Shown here: positions 1 to 10,183 of the stretch, in pieces
Position numbering within the stretch: the stretch's first letter is position 1
Layout: each line of letters begins with the position of its first letter
From: Erythrobacter sp. KY5
Lineage (GTDB): Bacteria; Pseudomonadota; Alphaproteobacteria; Sphingomonadales; Sphingomonadaceae
Reading direction: 5' to 3'
Assembly: GCF_003264115.1 (NCBI RefSeq)
Contig: NZ_CP021912.1
Coordinates: 2,339,001-2,403,000, forward strand
DNA length: 64,000 nt
Program-made: the position numbers and the translations under genes
The notes under the pieces: generated by a model
What the model was told of the DNA's origin: nothing
The model's input: only the letters and a program-made list of their open reading frames with translations
Database searches by the model: none

Positions 1-776
1 ATCGCTGCGAAGTCCCAGTTACGCGTGTCCTGCTGTGACAGGGGGACCATCGCGCCGCTTGCATCAAGTCTGGCGGCCTCCCGCGACCGGGCAAGCCAGA
101 CAAGCGCCGCCAGTCCGAGAGCTTCGGGTTCTTCTGGCAGAAGCTCGGCAATCAATGCGGCAAGCCTCGCAACTTCGGCGGACAATTCGGGGTCGATCTC
201 TCCCGCTGCGTCCTGATAGGCAGCGGTGTATGCGAGCTCCAGGGTAAGCAGCACTGCCTCAAGCCGCTCTCCCCACGCCTTTCGCGGCGGGAGCTCAAAG
301 GCAATACCGGCGTCGCGCACCTTGGCTTTGGCACGGGTAATGCGCTGATACATGGTCGCTTCGCTGGTAACGAAAAGGCGCGCGATCACATCGACCCGCA
401 GCCCGCAAATGACCTTGAGCGCAAGCGCCGTTCGCGCTTCGATGGCAAGTGCGGGATGGCAGCAGATGAAGATCAGTCGCAACCGTTCATCCGCGATCGG
501 TTCTGGCATGGTGAAAATATCTGCCATATCTTCGACCGGAGCGCTTCGCTCGAGAGCCCTACCCTGCCTCGCCTGCCTTCGCACGGCGTCCAGCACCTTG
601 CGTCTGGCGACGACGAACAACCAGCTGGCCACCCTTTCAGGCCGCTCAGCATGTTCGATCAGCTTTATCGCTGCATCGGCAAAGGCGTCTTCGGCAAGGT
701 CGAGGTCGCGGAATTGCACGGCCAGGGCGGAAATCACCCGTGGCCGTGCGTCCGCGATCTCTCGCGCCAGGTTCAC
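1..776 (-). CDS. ECF-type RNA polymerase sigma factor (ECF42-like), C-terminus cut by window edge
   Basis: I translated this frame by hand; it stays open to base 1, giving at least 258 residues. The start is GTG (776-774), overlapping the TGA stop of the upstream YCII gene as GTGA. The N-terminal half carries a sigma region 2-like helix (DLAEDAFADA) followed by WLFVVARRKVLDAVRR. The region 4 helix-turn-helix follows near ALKVICGLRVDVIARLF. After it comes the long alpha-helical C-terminal extension (LELAYTAAYQ, PEALGLAALVWLA) typical of COG4941/DUF6596 sigma factors. In the ECF42 group such factors are encoded next to a DGPF-motif protein, as here. They have no classical anti-sigma factor, so the extension is thought to control activity. 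Target promoters cannot be read from the window. Confidence 0.88.
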   Translation of the reverse strand, partial: MNLAREIADARPRVISALAVQFRDLDLAEDAFADAAIKLIEHAERPERVASWLFVVARRKVLDAVRRQARQGRALERSAPVEDMADIFTMPEPIADERLRLIFICCHPALAIEARTALALKVICGLRVDVIARLFVTSEATMYQRITRAKAKVRDAGIAFELPPRKAWGERLEAVLLTLELAYTAAYQDAAGEIDPELSAEVARLAALIAELLPEEPEALGLAALVWLARSREAARLDASGAMVPLSQQDTRNWDFAA

Positions 777-1129
777 CCTTCCATCGGCCAGATCGGGCGT
801 ACTTCGACCGCGCCCTTGCCGGGAACCGGGATCTGTCTTGCCCAATCGAGCGCGTCATCGAGTGACGCGACGTCGATAATGTAAAAACCGCCCAGCTCCT
901 CGTGCGTTTCAGCAAACGGTCCATCGTGAAGCGTGTGGGTGCCGGCATCCCACCTGATTGTCGTTGCCGTCGATCCCAGCTTCAACCGCTCGCCCGAAAA
1001 TGCGACGCCTTTCTCGGCCCACGCTTTTGCGAGCGCCATGTGGCCAGCGAGCGTCTCTTCCATCCGCTTTGCACCTTCGTCGCCGTCGTAGATGCTCTCG
1101 TCCTCGTTAATCAGCAGCATGAATTGCAT
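773..1129 (-). CDS. YCII/DGPF-family protein, partner of ECF sigma factor
   Basis: This is a 118-aa single-domain YCII-like (dimeric alpha/beta barrel) protein. It starts MQFMLLINEDE and carries the signature D69GPF72 followed by AETHEELGGFY, which defines the DGPF proteins encoded beside ECF42 sigma factors. It is upstream of the sigma gene and overlaps it by 4 bp, so the two are probably co-translated. The biochemical role of DGPF proteins is not settled; a small-molecule binding or enzymatic role is only presumed. The 163-bp gap to the divergent SDR gene at 1293 must hold promoters for both directions. Confidence 0.9.
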   Translation of the reverse strand: MQFMLLINEDESIYDGDEGAKRMEETLAGHMALAKAWAEKGVAFSGERLKLGSTATTIRWDAGTHTLHDGPFAETHEELGGFYIIDVASLDDALDWARQIPVPGKGAVEVRPIWPMEG

Positions 1130-1292
1130 GTCACATCCTCTTCGCAGTCAGCCGCGCCACCATGGCGAGGCTCTGACACGGAGACGCTGGGGGCAAGCCG
1201 GATTCGACAAGGTGCGCAAAAATTTTCTGGGAACGTGAGGATGTGCCCCCTCATTGTTCCTGCAAGAGAGACACAATCCAAAGGAAATACCC

Positions 1293-1964
1293 ATGAGCAA
1301 GACCCTCCTCATCACTGGCGCATCATCAGGCATTGGCGCCGCGACGGCAAAAGCCGCGGCCGAAGCTGGCTGGAACGTCGCGCTTTGCGCCCGCTCGCAC
1401 GACAACATCGAACAGCTGGCGCATGAGATTGGCGATGCCGCGCTTGCCATCCCCTGCGATGTGACCCAGCGCGACGAGATAAGCGATGCGCTCGAAAAGA
1501 CGAAAGCGAAGTTTGGACAGATCGACGCGGTCTTTGCCAATGCCGGGACCGGTGTCGAGAAGCCGGGTATTGAAAACGGCGATCCGGATGAATGGCATGA
1601 CATGATCCACGTCAATGTCCTCGCGCCGCTCCTTCTCGCGCATTACGCAACGCCGTATCTCAAAGAGACCAAGGGCCACTACGTCGTCACCGGCTCAAAG
1701 GCCGGACGCGATAGCTTCAAGGGTTCGGTTTATTCAGCGACCAAACATTTCGTGCATGGATTTGGGGAAAACCTTGCCGAGGAAATGCGCGAATGGGGTG
1801 GCCGCGCAACCGTAATCGCGCCGGGGATGGTCGACACCGCATTCTTCGATGAGCCTAAGCCCACCAAAATCCAGCCCGAAGATGTTGCAAGCGCCGTGGT
1901 CTACGCACTCTCTCAGCCCAAAACGGCGGCGGTGCGCGAGATCTACATCATGCCCAACGATTAG
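1293..1964 (+). CDS. SDR-family NAD(P)-dependent oxidoreductase
   Basis: The protein is a 223-aa classical short-chain dehydrogenase. It begins MSKTLLITGASSGIGAAT, giving the TGxxxGIG cofactor loop at residues 8-14. ANAG (Rossmann strand 4) and the catalytic S plus YSATK (YxxxK) follow at about residue 150. I chose the ATG at 1293 because AAGGAAAT lies about 8 nt upstream and the Rossmann strand starts immediately; an in-frame extension to 1254 lacks such support. The substrate is unknown. It is convergent with the CinA-like gene, and the two stop codons overlap by 4 bp. Confidence 0.92.
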   Translation: MSKTLLITGASSGIGAATAKAAAEAGWNVALCARSHDNIEQLAHEIGDAALAIPCDVTQRDEISDALEKTKAKFGQIDAVFANAGTGVEKPGIENGDPDEWHDMIHVNVLAPLLLAHYATPYLKETKGHYVVTGSKAGRDSFKGSVYSATKHFVHGFGENLAEEMREWGGRATVIAPGMVDTAFFDEPKPTKIQPEDVASAVVYALSQPKTAAVREIYIMPND

Positions 1965-2461
1965 GCCTCGCCAAAAGCGCGGATTGCCAGGTCGAGAGCA
2001 TTGCGGTTGAAGGCGTGCATGTTGGCAATGCGGTCTTCACTCTGCGTTTCAAGCACTGAAGTGAATTCTCCCCCAGGCCCCACCAACGCCGCGACACTGC
2101 GACCGGCGGCTGCGCCTGTGGGATGCTTTGAATTGCCGCCGACCGAGCCGCTTTCAGCCAGGCCCCAATCCGCGCCAAAATTGTCACGGATCGCGCGTGC
2201 CTGAAGCAGGGCGTACTCTTCGCTTGCCCCGCGCATACCCTTGTATGCTTCGCACGGGAGATCGAACAGGACATCGCGGGCTCTGAATGAATAGACGACG
2301 CCTCCCCCGACGAAGAAGTCGAGAGCGCCGGAAACGGTAAGGAAGCTTGCAGCGATCAGACCCCCTGTGGCGCCATCGGCGACTGCAAGTTTCTCTCCGC
2401 GCTCACGAAGGTGTTTGGCCACAATCAGCGCTTGCTCGTGAAACCGCTCAAGCTCGCTCAA
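1961..2461 (-). CDS. CinA C-terminal domain (PncC-like) protein with altered active-site motif
   Basis: The 166-aa protein matches the stand-alone CinA C-terminal domain, which in PncC enzymes deamidates nicotinamide mononucleotide in pyridine nucleotide recycling. The fold markers are present: VADGATGGLIAASFL near residue 28, GALDFFVGGGVVYS and the later GPGG. The usual AESCTGG active-site segment reads ADGATGG here, so the conserved Ser is Gly. That argues against normal amidohydrolase activity, or for a diverged function. Its start overlaps the stop of the upstream serine hydrolase (2458) by 4 bp, so the two are co-expressed. It could be a non-catalytic homologue. Confidence 0.82.
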   Translation of the reverse strand: MSELERFHEQALIVAKHLRERGEKLAVADGATGGLIAASFLTVSGALDFFVGGGVVYSFRARDVLFDLPCEAYKGMRGASEEYALLQARAIRDNFGADWGLAESGSVGGNSKHPTGAAAGRSVAALVGPGGEFTSVLETQSEDRIANMHAFNRNALDLAIRAFGEA

Positions 2462-3582
2462 CTCTCTGCTCCCACCAGGATCGGTTCACCCACAGCATCC
2501 TTGCGAGCGGCATGAAACTCGGCAATCGCAATCGTCACTTGCTGCATCATGTCCATGCGTACGGGCGTCGGTTCGCTGGTTCGGCCGATCAGGACTGCGA
2601 CGGCATATTCTCTGCCATCGGGCGATGTGAGGATGCCCACGTCGTTATAGCCGCTTTGCTCATCGCCATAGACCTGTCCGGTCCCGGTCTTGTGTTCGAC
2701 CCGCCAACCATCAGGAGCACCGCCTTTCAAACGCCGGGGTCCGCTGCGCGTCTGCTCAAGCGTGTTTCGCAGCAACATGGTCGTGTTCTCTCCCAGCAGA
2801 TCGCCCCTCGCCAGTTTCGCGAGGGCAGACGCGATGGCGTTTGCGCTTGCACCGTCGATAGGGTCGGCAAGGTAGCCTTCGAAAGCCGCGCGGCGGATGG
2901 CGTCGGGCACACGGTCGCGCGCTTCGTAGAATTGTCGGTCGATCGAATAGAACGGCGACCAGTTCAGTCCCGCAATCGCGCTTTGTTTGGAGCGCTCATC
3001 GGTGCCGAAGCGAATGCCGTCCAATTGATTGTCGCTCAGCCATTTCTGCACCACTTCCGGGCCACCGACACGGCGCAGAAGCCGATCGTTTGCGGTGTTG
3101 TCGCTGCGGGTGATCGATCTTTCGAATAGGTCGCGATAGTTCGTATCGTAGCTTCCGCGCGCTTTGACGATCTCTCGGATCGGCTGATGAAACAGCGTCA
3201 GATCGTCACGTCCGATCCGAACCCTTTCAGTGAGCTTCAGATCACCCTGGTCGACTTGCGAAAGCGCAGCCATAGCGACCCATAACTTGGTCACGCTTTG
3301 CTGCGGGAGCATTTCGTCGCCGTTGAATTCGTACAGCTCGCCCGTATCAACGTCCTCCACCGCGATGCCGACCGTGCCGCTTAACGAGGCTCCGATTTCC
3401 TCAAGCTTCTGCTCGAATGCTCGCTCCTCGGGGGTAGCCACGGCGACAGCGATAGACGGCGCATCAAGGGCAACCGTGGTGCGAGGCTGCCCTTCTTTCT
3501 GGGAGCTGGCCACCAGCCACACGACGAGCGCCAGGATCGGGAGACAAAGCGCGAAATAGCTGAAAACGGTCGTTTTGCTCAT
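2458..3582 (-). CDS. membrane-anchored serine hydrolase of the class A beta-lactamase/PBP fold
   Basis: The protein has 374 aa. An N-terminal hydrophobic stretch (residues 8-26, no clear cleavage site) suggests a membrane anchor with a periplasmic enzyme domain. All three penicillin-recognising motifs are visible: S96VTK99 (SxxK), S160DN (SxN) and K298TG. The class A omega-loop motif ExxLN is not recognisable. The stretch between SDN and the helix at about 240 is some 30 residues longer than in class A enzymes. I therefore infer a beta-lactamase-like serine hydrolase or peptidase of unknown substrate, not a proven resistance gene. It is translationally coupled to the CinA-like protein downstream. 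Confidence 0.85.
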   Translation of the reverse strand: MSKTTVFSYFALCLPILALVVWLVASSQKEGQPRTTVALDAPSIAVAVATPEERAFEQKLEEIGASLSGTVGIAVEDVDTGELYEFNGDEMLPQQSVTKLWVAMAALSQVDQGDLKLTERVRIGRDDLTLFHQPIREIVKARGSYDTNYRDLFERSITRSDNTANDRLLRRVGGPEVVQKWLSDNQLDGIRFGTDERSKQSAIAGLNWSPFYSIDRQFYEARDRVPDAIRRAAFEGYLADPIDGASANAIASALAKLARGDLLGENTTMLLRNTLEQTRSGPRRLKGGAPDGWRVEHKTGTGQVYGDEQSGYNDVGILTSPDGREYAVAVLIGRTSEPTPVRMDMMQQVTIAIAEFHAARKDAVGEPILVGAES

Positions 3583-3642
3583 GCTGGTACTACAAATTCA
3601 GGCGCCGAGGTTTCCAAAGAACTTGTTGAAAACTCGTAATCA

Positions 3643-5739
<2,097 letters not shown>

Positions 5740-6111
5740 TCAAATGGTTGTGGGCACGGTGAAGAACAGCACGCCTGCGGCGAAGCTCACGGCGGAGAAC
5801 ATGAGCCAGCGTTTCCATCCGCCCTCGACAAAATCGCGCCCGCGCGTCGCGATCATCATATTGAGCACGCCGCATGCCGTAATCACGAGTGTCAGCACGA
5901 AATGGAGCGCGGTGAGGTAGGGCGCGAAGTCTTCCAGCAGGCGCGGTCCATCGCCAGAGGGCGGGAACATCATCTCGAAGGTGCGGATGCCCCACATCAA
6001 AAGCCCGGCGAGGCCTATCAACGTACCGACGAGCGAGAGGATTGCGGCCCCTGCGACCATCGCCATTTCACCCGATGAAAGACTCTCGAAGTCGTCGCCG
6101 TCTTCCATCAC
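5740..6111 (-). CDS. small membrane protein, three predicted TM segments
   Basis: I do not recognise a family for this 123-aa protein. After a short acidic N-terminus (MEDGDDFESLSSGE), three hydrophobic segments are clear: about 17-43 (MVAGAAILSLVGTLIGLAGL), 64-86 (YLTALHFVLTLVITACGVL) and 102-120 (WLMFSAVSFAAGVLFF). No catalytic motif or lipobox is visible. Its start overlaps the recN stop by 4 bp (ATGA) and its stop abuts ligA, so it is probably translated from the same mRNA as those two DNA-repair genes. No role in repair can be inferred from sequence. Confidence 0.8.
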   Translation of the reverse strand: MMEDGDDFESLSSGEMAMVAGAAILSLVGTLIGLAGLLMWGIRTFEMMFPPSGDGPRLLEDFAPYLTALHFVLTLVITACGVLNMMIATRGRDFVEGGWKRWLMFSAVSFAAGVLFFTVPTTI

Positions 6112-7775
6112 ACGCCTTCCAGCAAGCGATCCGCCTGCGCGCGCGCCTCCGGTGTCACTTCCGCGCCAGAAAGCATGCGGGCGATCTCTTCCTGACGGCC
6201 GCTCTCGTTCAGAAGGACGACGCTGGTCTTGGTCACCGTGCCGCTTGACGCCTTGGCGATCAGGTAATGCATCCGTCCGCGCGCGGCGACCTGAGGCGAG
6301 TGTGTAACGGCGAGCAGCTGACCTTCATCCGACGCAAGCCGGGCCAGCCTTTCGCCAATCGCGCTTGCCACTGCCCCGCCAACTCCGCGGTCGATTTCGT
6401 CGAAGATGATCGTCGCTGCCCCGCCCTTTTCCGCCAGGGCGACCTTGAGCGCGAGGATGAAGCGCGACAATTCGCCGCCCGATGCGATCTTCGTGAGCGG
6501 TGCGAAGTCTGCGCCGGGATTGGTCGCGATAAGGAACTCGGCGGAGTCCATGCCGAGCCTGCCCCACTTTTCCGGCGGCAGTTTGCCGATGGCCGTCAGG
6601 AAGCGCGCGGCATCAAGCTTCAGCGGCGCGAGTTCCGCGGCGACCGCCTTGTCGAGCCGCTTGGCCGCCGCAATGCGAACCTCGTGCGCCATGCCCGCTG
6701 CCTCGCCATAAGCCTCGCGAGCTTCCTTTGCCGCCGCTTCGAGCGCGTCGAGCTGCGCTTCGCCACTCTCGATCGAGTCGAGCCGGACCCGCATCTCGCG
6801 CATCAGTTCCGGCAGTTCGTCCACTTCGCAGCGATGCTTGCGGGCGAGCGCTCGCAATTCGAACAGCCGCGTTTCTGCCGCGTCGAGTGCCTGCGGATCA
6901 TGAACCAGCGCTTCGGCTGCGGATTCGAGCCTCTCCTCCGCCTCGCCCGCCTCGATCACCGCCCGGTCGAGAGCAGCCAGCGCTTCAGCCAGAAGAGGGT
7001 GTTGTTCGGCAATCCGGTCAAGCTTGCGGGCAGCCACCCTGAGCGACGCAAGCGGCGAATCCGAACCTTCCCAGATATGTCGCAGCTCTTCCAGCTCGCC
7101 CGACAGCTTCTCGCCCTTCTGCATGTCGGCACGGGTTGCAGCGAGCCTTGCTTCTTCACCCGCCTGCGGTTCGAGCGCGGTCAGTTCAGCGAGGTGCGCG
7201 ATCAGCAGATCCTGATCGGCCTTGGCCTGCTCAACCCCATCGCGTGCTTCGGCCAGCTGCGCTTCCGCCTTGGCCCAGCTGGCGAAGCGCCTTTCCAGCA
7301 AGCCAAGATCGGTGCCTGCGAACCTGTCCAGCAGAGCCAGATGACCACGCGGATTCACCAGGCCGCGATCATCGTGCTGCCCGTGCAGTTCGACAAGCGA
7401 GGGAGCAAGCGCGCGCAGCAGTGCGACGCTGGTTGGCTGATCGTTGACATAGGCCTTTGAACCGCCATCGGCCTTCACCTGCCGCCGGATGATCAGCGGT
7501 TCGCCGGGTTCGAGCTCAAGATCGGCATCGTCGAGCGCTTCGGCGATGGGGGCGGGAAGGGTTGCAAAGTCGAAGCTTGCCGTCACGCTCGCCTTCGCTT
7601 CACCGGCGCGCACCAACCCGGTTTCGGCGCGGTCGCCCAGCACCAGCCCCAGAGCGTCGAGCAGGATCGACTTGCCCGCCCCGGTCTCCCCGGTAAGCAC
7701 GCCAAGCCCGCGCCCGAAATCGAGGTCGAGCGCTTCGATAAGAACGATGTTTCGGATCGACAGACGGGTCAGCAT
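6108..7775 (-). CDS. recN: DNA repair protein RecN
   Basis: The 555-aa protein is an SMC-like ATPase acting early in recombinational double-strand break repair. It starts MLTRLSIRNIVLIEALDLDF and carries the Walker A loop GETGAGKS near residue 32. A long coiled-coil middle follows, rich in Glu, Ala and Leu. The ABC signature SGGELSRF and Walker B TIIFDEID near residues 430-460 close the head domain. The length is usual for the family. The adjacent upstream gene is bamD and the downstream one overlaps by 4 bp. The bamD-recN-ligA order is common in Sphingomonadales. Confidence 0.96.
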   Translation of the reverse strand: MLTRLSIRNIVLIEALDLDFGRGLGVLTGETGAGKSILLDALGLVLGDRAETGLVRAGEAKASVTASFDFATLPAPIAEALDDADLELEPGEPLIIRRQVKADGGSKAYVNDQPTSVALLRALAPSLVELHGQHDDRGLVNPRGHLALLDRFAGTDLGLLERRFASWAKAEAQLAEARDGVEQAKADQDLLIAHLAELTALEPQAGEEARLAATRADMQKGEKLSGELEELRHIWEGSDSPLASLRVAARKLDRIAEQHPLLAEALAALDRAVIEAGEAEERLESAAEALVHDPQALDAAETRLFELRALARKHRCEVDELPELMREMRVRLDSIESGEAQLDALEAAAKEAREAYGEAAGMAHEVRIAAAKRLDKAVAAELAPLKLDAARFLTAIGKLPPEKWGRLGMDSAEFLIATNPGADFAPLTKIASGGELSRFILALKVALAEKGGAATIIFDEIDRGVGGAVASAIGERLARLASDEGQLLAVTHSPQVAARGRMHYLIAKASSGTVTKTSVVLLNESGRQEEIARMLSGAEVTPEARAQADRLLEGV

Positions 7776-7827
7776 CGTGGCCCCGCTCTAACCCAATCGC
7801 ACCCGCCCGTCATCAGGCGACAAGCTC

Positions 7828-8628
7828 TTAGCTGGGGGTGACGCCGCTTGCGTGGTCTTCGACCAGTTCGAACGCCTTGTCGTACCACTCGGTGCCGGGA
7901 TAGTTCGCGCCGAGCACGGCTGCATACTTTACCGCTTCTTCGCGGATGCCGAGCGCAAGGCTGCTTTCGGTCAGGCGGTAAAGTGCCTCTGGCGTGTGGC
8001 TGGTCGTCTCGTAGGTTTCAACGACGTTGCGGAAACGCAGCTGCGCGGCGAGCCAGCGGCCCGAACGCTGGTAGAAACGCCCGATCTCCATTTCCTTGCC
8101 CGCAAGGTGATCGGCCACAAGGTCAAGCTTGAGGCGAGCATCGGCAGCGTATTCTGTCTGCGGGAAACGGCGGTTCACTTCGCGAAGCGCGATCTGCGCC
8201 TGCTCCGTGATCGATTGGTCGCGGTTCACGTCGCTGATCTGCTCGTAATAGGAGAGCGCAATCAGGTAGTAGGCGTAAGGCGCGTCCTTGTTACCCGGGT
8301 GGATCGACAAGAAGCGCTGCGAGTTCTGGATCGCCTTGTTGTAATCGCGCGCGATGTAATAGCAGAACGCGCTCATCAACTGCGCGCGGCGGGCCCACGG
8401 CGAATAGGGGTGTTGGCGCTCAACCTCGTCGAACAGAGCCGCGGCAAGCGTGGTGTTGCCGCGATCGAGCCGCCGCTGCGCCTCTGCATAAAGCGATTCG
8501 ACGTCGCGCGCGACATAGGCCACGTCTTCATTGGCAGAACCGCCGCCACAGGCAGCAAGAGTGGCAAATCCAGCGCCGAGAAGAACGGCGCGAGCGATGC
8601 GGTTACGCATGGTGAGCTTGGTGGTCAT
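7828..8628 (-). CDS. bamD: outer membrane protein assembly factor BamD
   Basis: BamD is the essential lipoprotein of the BAM complex that inserts beta-barrel proteins into the outer membrane. The 266-aa protein has a signal peptide ending in the lipobox LAAC (cysteine near residue 26) and then a series of TPR repeats. Examples are YAEAQRRLDRGNTTLAAALF, QRFLSIHPGNKDAPYAYYLIALSYY and RFPQTEYAADARLKL. I chose ATG 8628 (MTTKLTMRN) so that the lipoprotein signal sits at the N-terminus; a second in-frame ATG six codons later is also possible. The open frame to 8823 would put 65 extra residues in front of the signal peptide and is unlikely. Confidence 0.94.
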   Translation of the reverse strand: MTTKLTMRNRIARAVLLGAGFATLAACGGGSANEDVAYVARDVESLYAEAQRRLDRGNTTLAAALFDEVERQHPYSPWARRAQLMSAFCYYIARDYNKAIQNSQRFLSIHPGNKDAPYAYYLIALSYYEQISDVNRDQSITEQAQIALREVNRRFPQTEYAADARLKLDLVADHLAGKEMEIGRFYQRSGRWLAAQLRFRNVVETYETTSHTPEALYRLTESSLALGIREEAVKYAAVLGANYPGTEWYDKAFELVEDHASGVTPS

Positions 8629-8983
8629 GACAGGAGCGTATAGCCAGCGCGCAAGTGAACGCCAAGTGAAGCCTGCGGCTTTTCCCGTGAGGCGTGCAAG
8701 TTGAGAAGTGGACCGCATGTTACACGGTCCAGAGCGAAACTGCGCGCACTTGAAAAAGCGGTCAGTTCGCAGGGGCGAAACGCCCGGTTGGTTTGAATTG
8801 CGATCATGGTTTTCACTTCGCACAAGACCCGCCTGTAGGAAAGCGGTCCAACGTCCACCCGATACGGGGAATGGCGCGACGGCATCAGGCCTCGATTTAT
8901 CACTTCCAGCCAGTTAACCAGCCTGGGTGAACCTGCATTAATTCCGTTATATCAATAGCATAGGGCGGAAGGAAGATGCTGCC
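8629..8983. other. gene-poor stretch between bamD and the Flp pilin gene
   Basis: I see no credible gene in these 355 bp; the short open frames on both strands lack recognisable protein features. The stretch must contain the divergent promoters of bamD and the pilin gene. A 7-bp inverted repeat (TGGACCG at 8709-8715, CGGTCCA at 8725-8731, loop 9 nt) lies near its bamD side. The half-site CGGTCCA recurs in the same stretch near 8845. This may be an operator, but nothing ties it to a regulator. Confidence 0.5.
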
Positions 8984-9151
8984 ATGCTACATAGACTCGC
9001 CCGTGACGAGGATGGCGCAACCGCGATCGAATATGGGCTGATCGCAGCGCTCATCTCGCTTGCCGCAGTGATTGCATTTCAGTCGCTCGGACTGAGGCTC
9101 GAAGAAGTGTTCAGCTTCATCAGCGAAACGATGGGTGCCAATTTGAGCTGA
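8984..9151 (+). CDS. Flp family type IVb pilin, 55 aa
   Basis: This short gene encodes a 55-aa protein translated by hand. It begins MLHRLARDEDGATAIEYGLI and continues with a hydrophobic helix (AALISLAAVIAFQSLG). The GATAIEYGLIAAL segment is the hallmark of Flp/TadA-system type IVb prepilins, cleaved by the TadV prepilin peptidase before the conserved Glu-Tyr region. A strong ribosome site (GGCGGAAGGAAG, 8964-8975) precedes the ATG. No tad/cpa assembly gene lies in the window, so the pilin is an orphan here and would rely on a machine encoded elsewhere. Confidence 0.9.
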   Translation: MLHRLARDEDGATAIEYGLIAALISLAAVIAFQSLGLRLEEVFSFISETMGANLS

Positions 9152-9180
9152 AGCCGGTCTATCAGGCGCGGGCCATATTC

Positions 9181-10110
9181 CTACGGCAAACGCCTGCGCT
9201 GAAAACGCCTCGAATTGGCGGCGTCCGAATCTTTCTCGATGAAGGTGACGAGATTGCCCGGTTCGATGTCCGATGTATCGTTATCGCCATCGACTTCGGC
9301 AACGGCATCGTTGTCACTCGCCGAAACGACGCGGTAACGGATCGATCCGATCCCGCGCGTTTTCTTGACGTCGAGCCTGTCGCCAAGCTCCACCAGCGGG
9401 CGGCCATAATTGATTTCGATCCAGTCACCTTCAGCCGCAATCACCCGTGCCGGTTCGATCGCGAAGGTCACTTCGCGCGCGATTGCGAGGGCGACTTCGT
9501 TCTGCATCAGGTTGTACACGGCAGCGCCGGGCTCGCTTACGGAAACGCTCATCCGGTTGGTGTCGAGCGTGCGCGACATTTCGATCCGCTTGGTAATCGC
9601 GCCGCCATCGACGCTGTCGCCGTTGCGGTCGCGCAGGATGTAATCTGCCGTCACCAATGCCGTACCCCAGCTTGTGCGATACGAGGCATCGCCGCGCACA
9701 GGCTGGCTAGTTGCAGGCGGGGTGGAGGAAATGTTCGAGATGCGAATGTCGAGCGTGTAGCCCCCTCGCCCGACAGTCAGCCTGCCGGTCGAGGCAAGCG
9801 AGGCTTCGACAGTGCTGCGAAGGCTTGCGAAGTTATCTTGGCAGTCTTTCACGACCCAGCTGCGCCAGGTGGTGTGCGACAGGTAATACCGCCTCGCCGC
9901 CGCCGCACCCCAGTATCGCGCATATTCCGCTTCGGAGTATGTGAGGCGGCTGCCTTCATAATTGCGCCACGTGGTGCAGGTCTGCCCCGCCGTGATCGTA
10001 CCCACGCGCACGCGCGCCTCGTCCTGTGCGCTTGCCGAGGTAGTCGTCAGGGCGAACAAGCCGCCGAGCAATCCGAGCGCGAACGCTATGCGTGCAAGAA
10101 AAGCCTTCAT
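9181..10110 (-). CDS. secreted protein of unknown function, partner of the CsgG-like gene
   Basis: The 309-aa protein has a clear signal peptide (MKAFLARIAFALGLLGGLFALTT, cleavage after SASA), so it is exported. I do not recognise a family. The middle part has a Trp/Tyr-rich stretch (TTWRNYEG, RYYLSHTTWRSW) with two Cys that could pair. The C-terminal 80 residues (RVIAAEGDWIEINYG, VELGDRLDV) resemble the C-terminal module of the CsgG-like protein encoded just upstream (VAAVQGDGTVILNFG, VQRGDFLMI). I chose ATG 10110 for its GAGGGGGGAA ribosome site and signal peptide. It is transcribed in tandem with the CsgG-like gene, 73 bp apart. Confidence 0.8.
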   Translation of the reverse strand: MKAFLARIAFALGLLGGLFALTTTSASAQDEARVRVGTITAGQTCTTWRNYEGSRLTYSEAEYARYWGAAAARRYYLSHTTWRSWVVKDCQDNFASLRSTVEASLASTGRLTVGRGGYTLDIRISNISSTPPATSQPVRGDASYRTSWGTALVTADYILRDRNGDSVDGGAITKRIEMSRTLDTNRMSVSVSEPGAAVYNLMQNEVALAIAREVTFAIEPARVIAAEGDWIEINYGRPLVELGDRLDVKKTRGIGSIRYRVVSASDNDAVAEVDGDNDTSDIEPGNLVTFIEKDSDAANSRRFQRRRLP

Positions 10111-10183
10111 CGTGTTCCCCCCTCTTTGGGATGCACCTTGAGCGCCGAGGCCAGGCAATCCTGCCCGCCTCCGAGCGCGTCTG

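Noticed and set aside
2458-3582. Calling this an antibiotic resistance beta-lactamase
   Set aside because: The omega-loop Glu motif of class A enzymes is missing and the protein is longer, so the fold is shared but the activity is unproven.
6267-7460. 397-codon open frame on the plus strand
   Set aside because: It is antisense to recN, whose ATPase motifs are complete, so it is a shadow.
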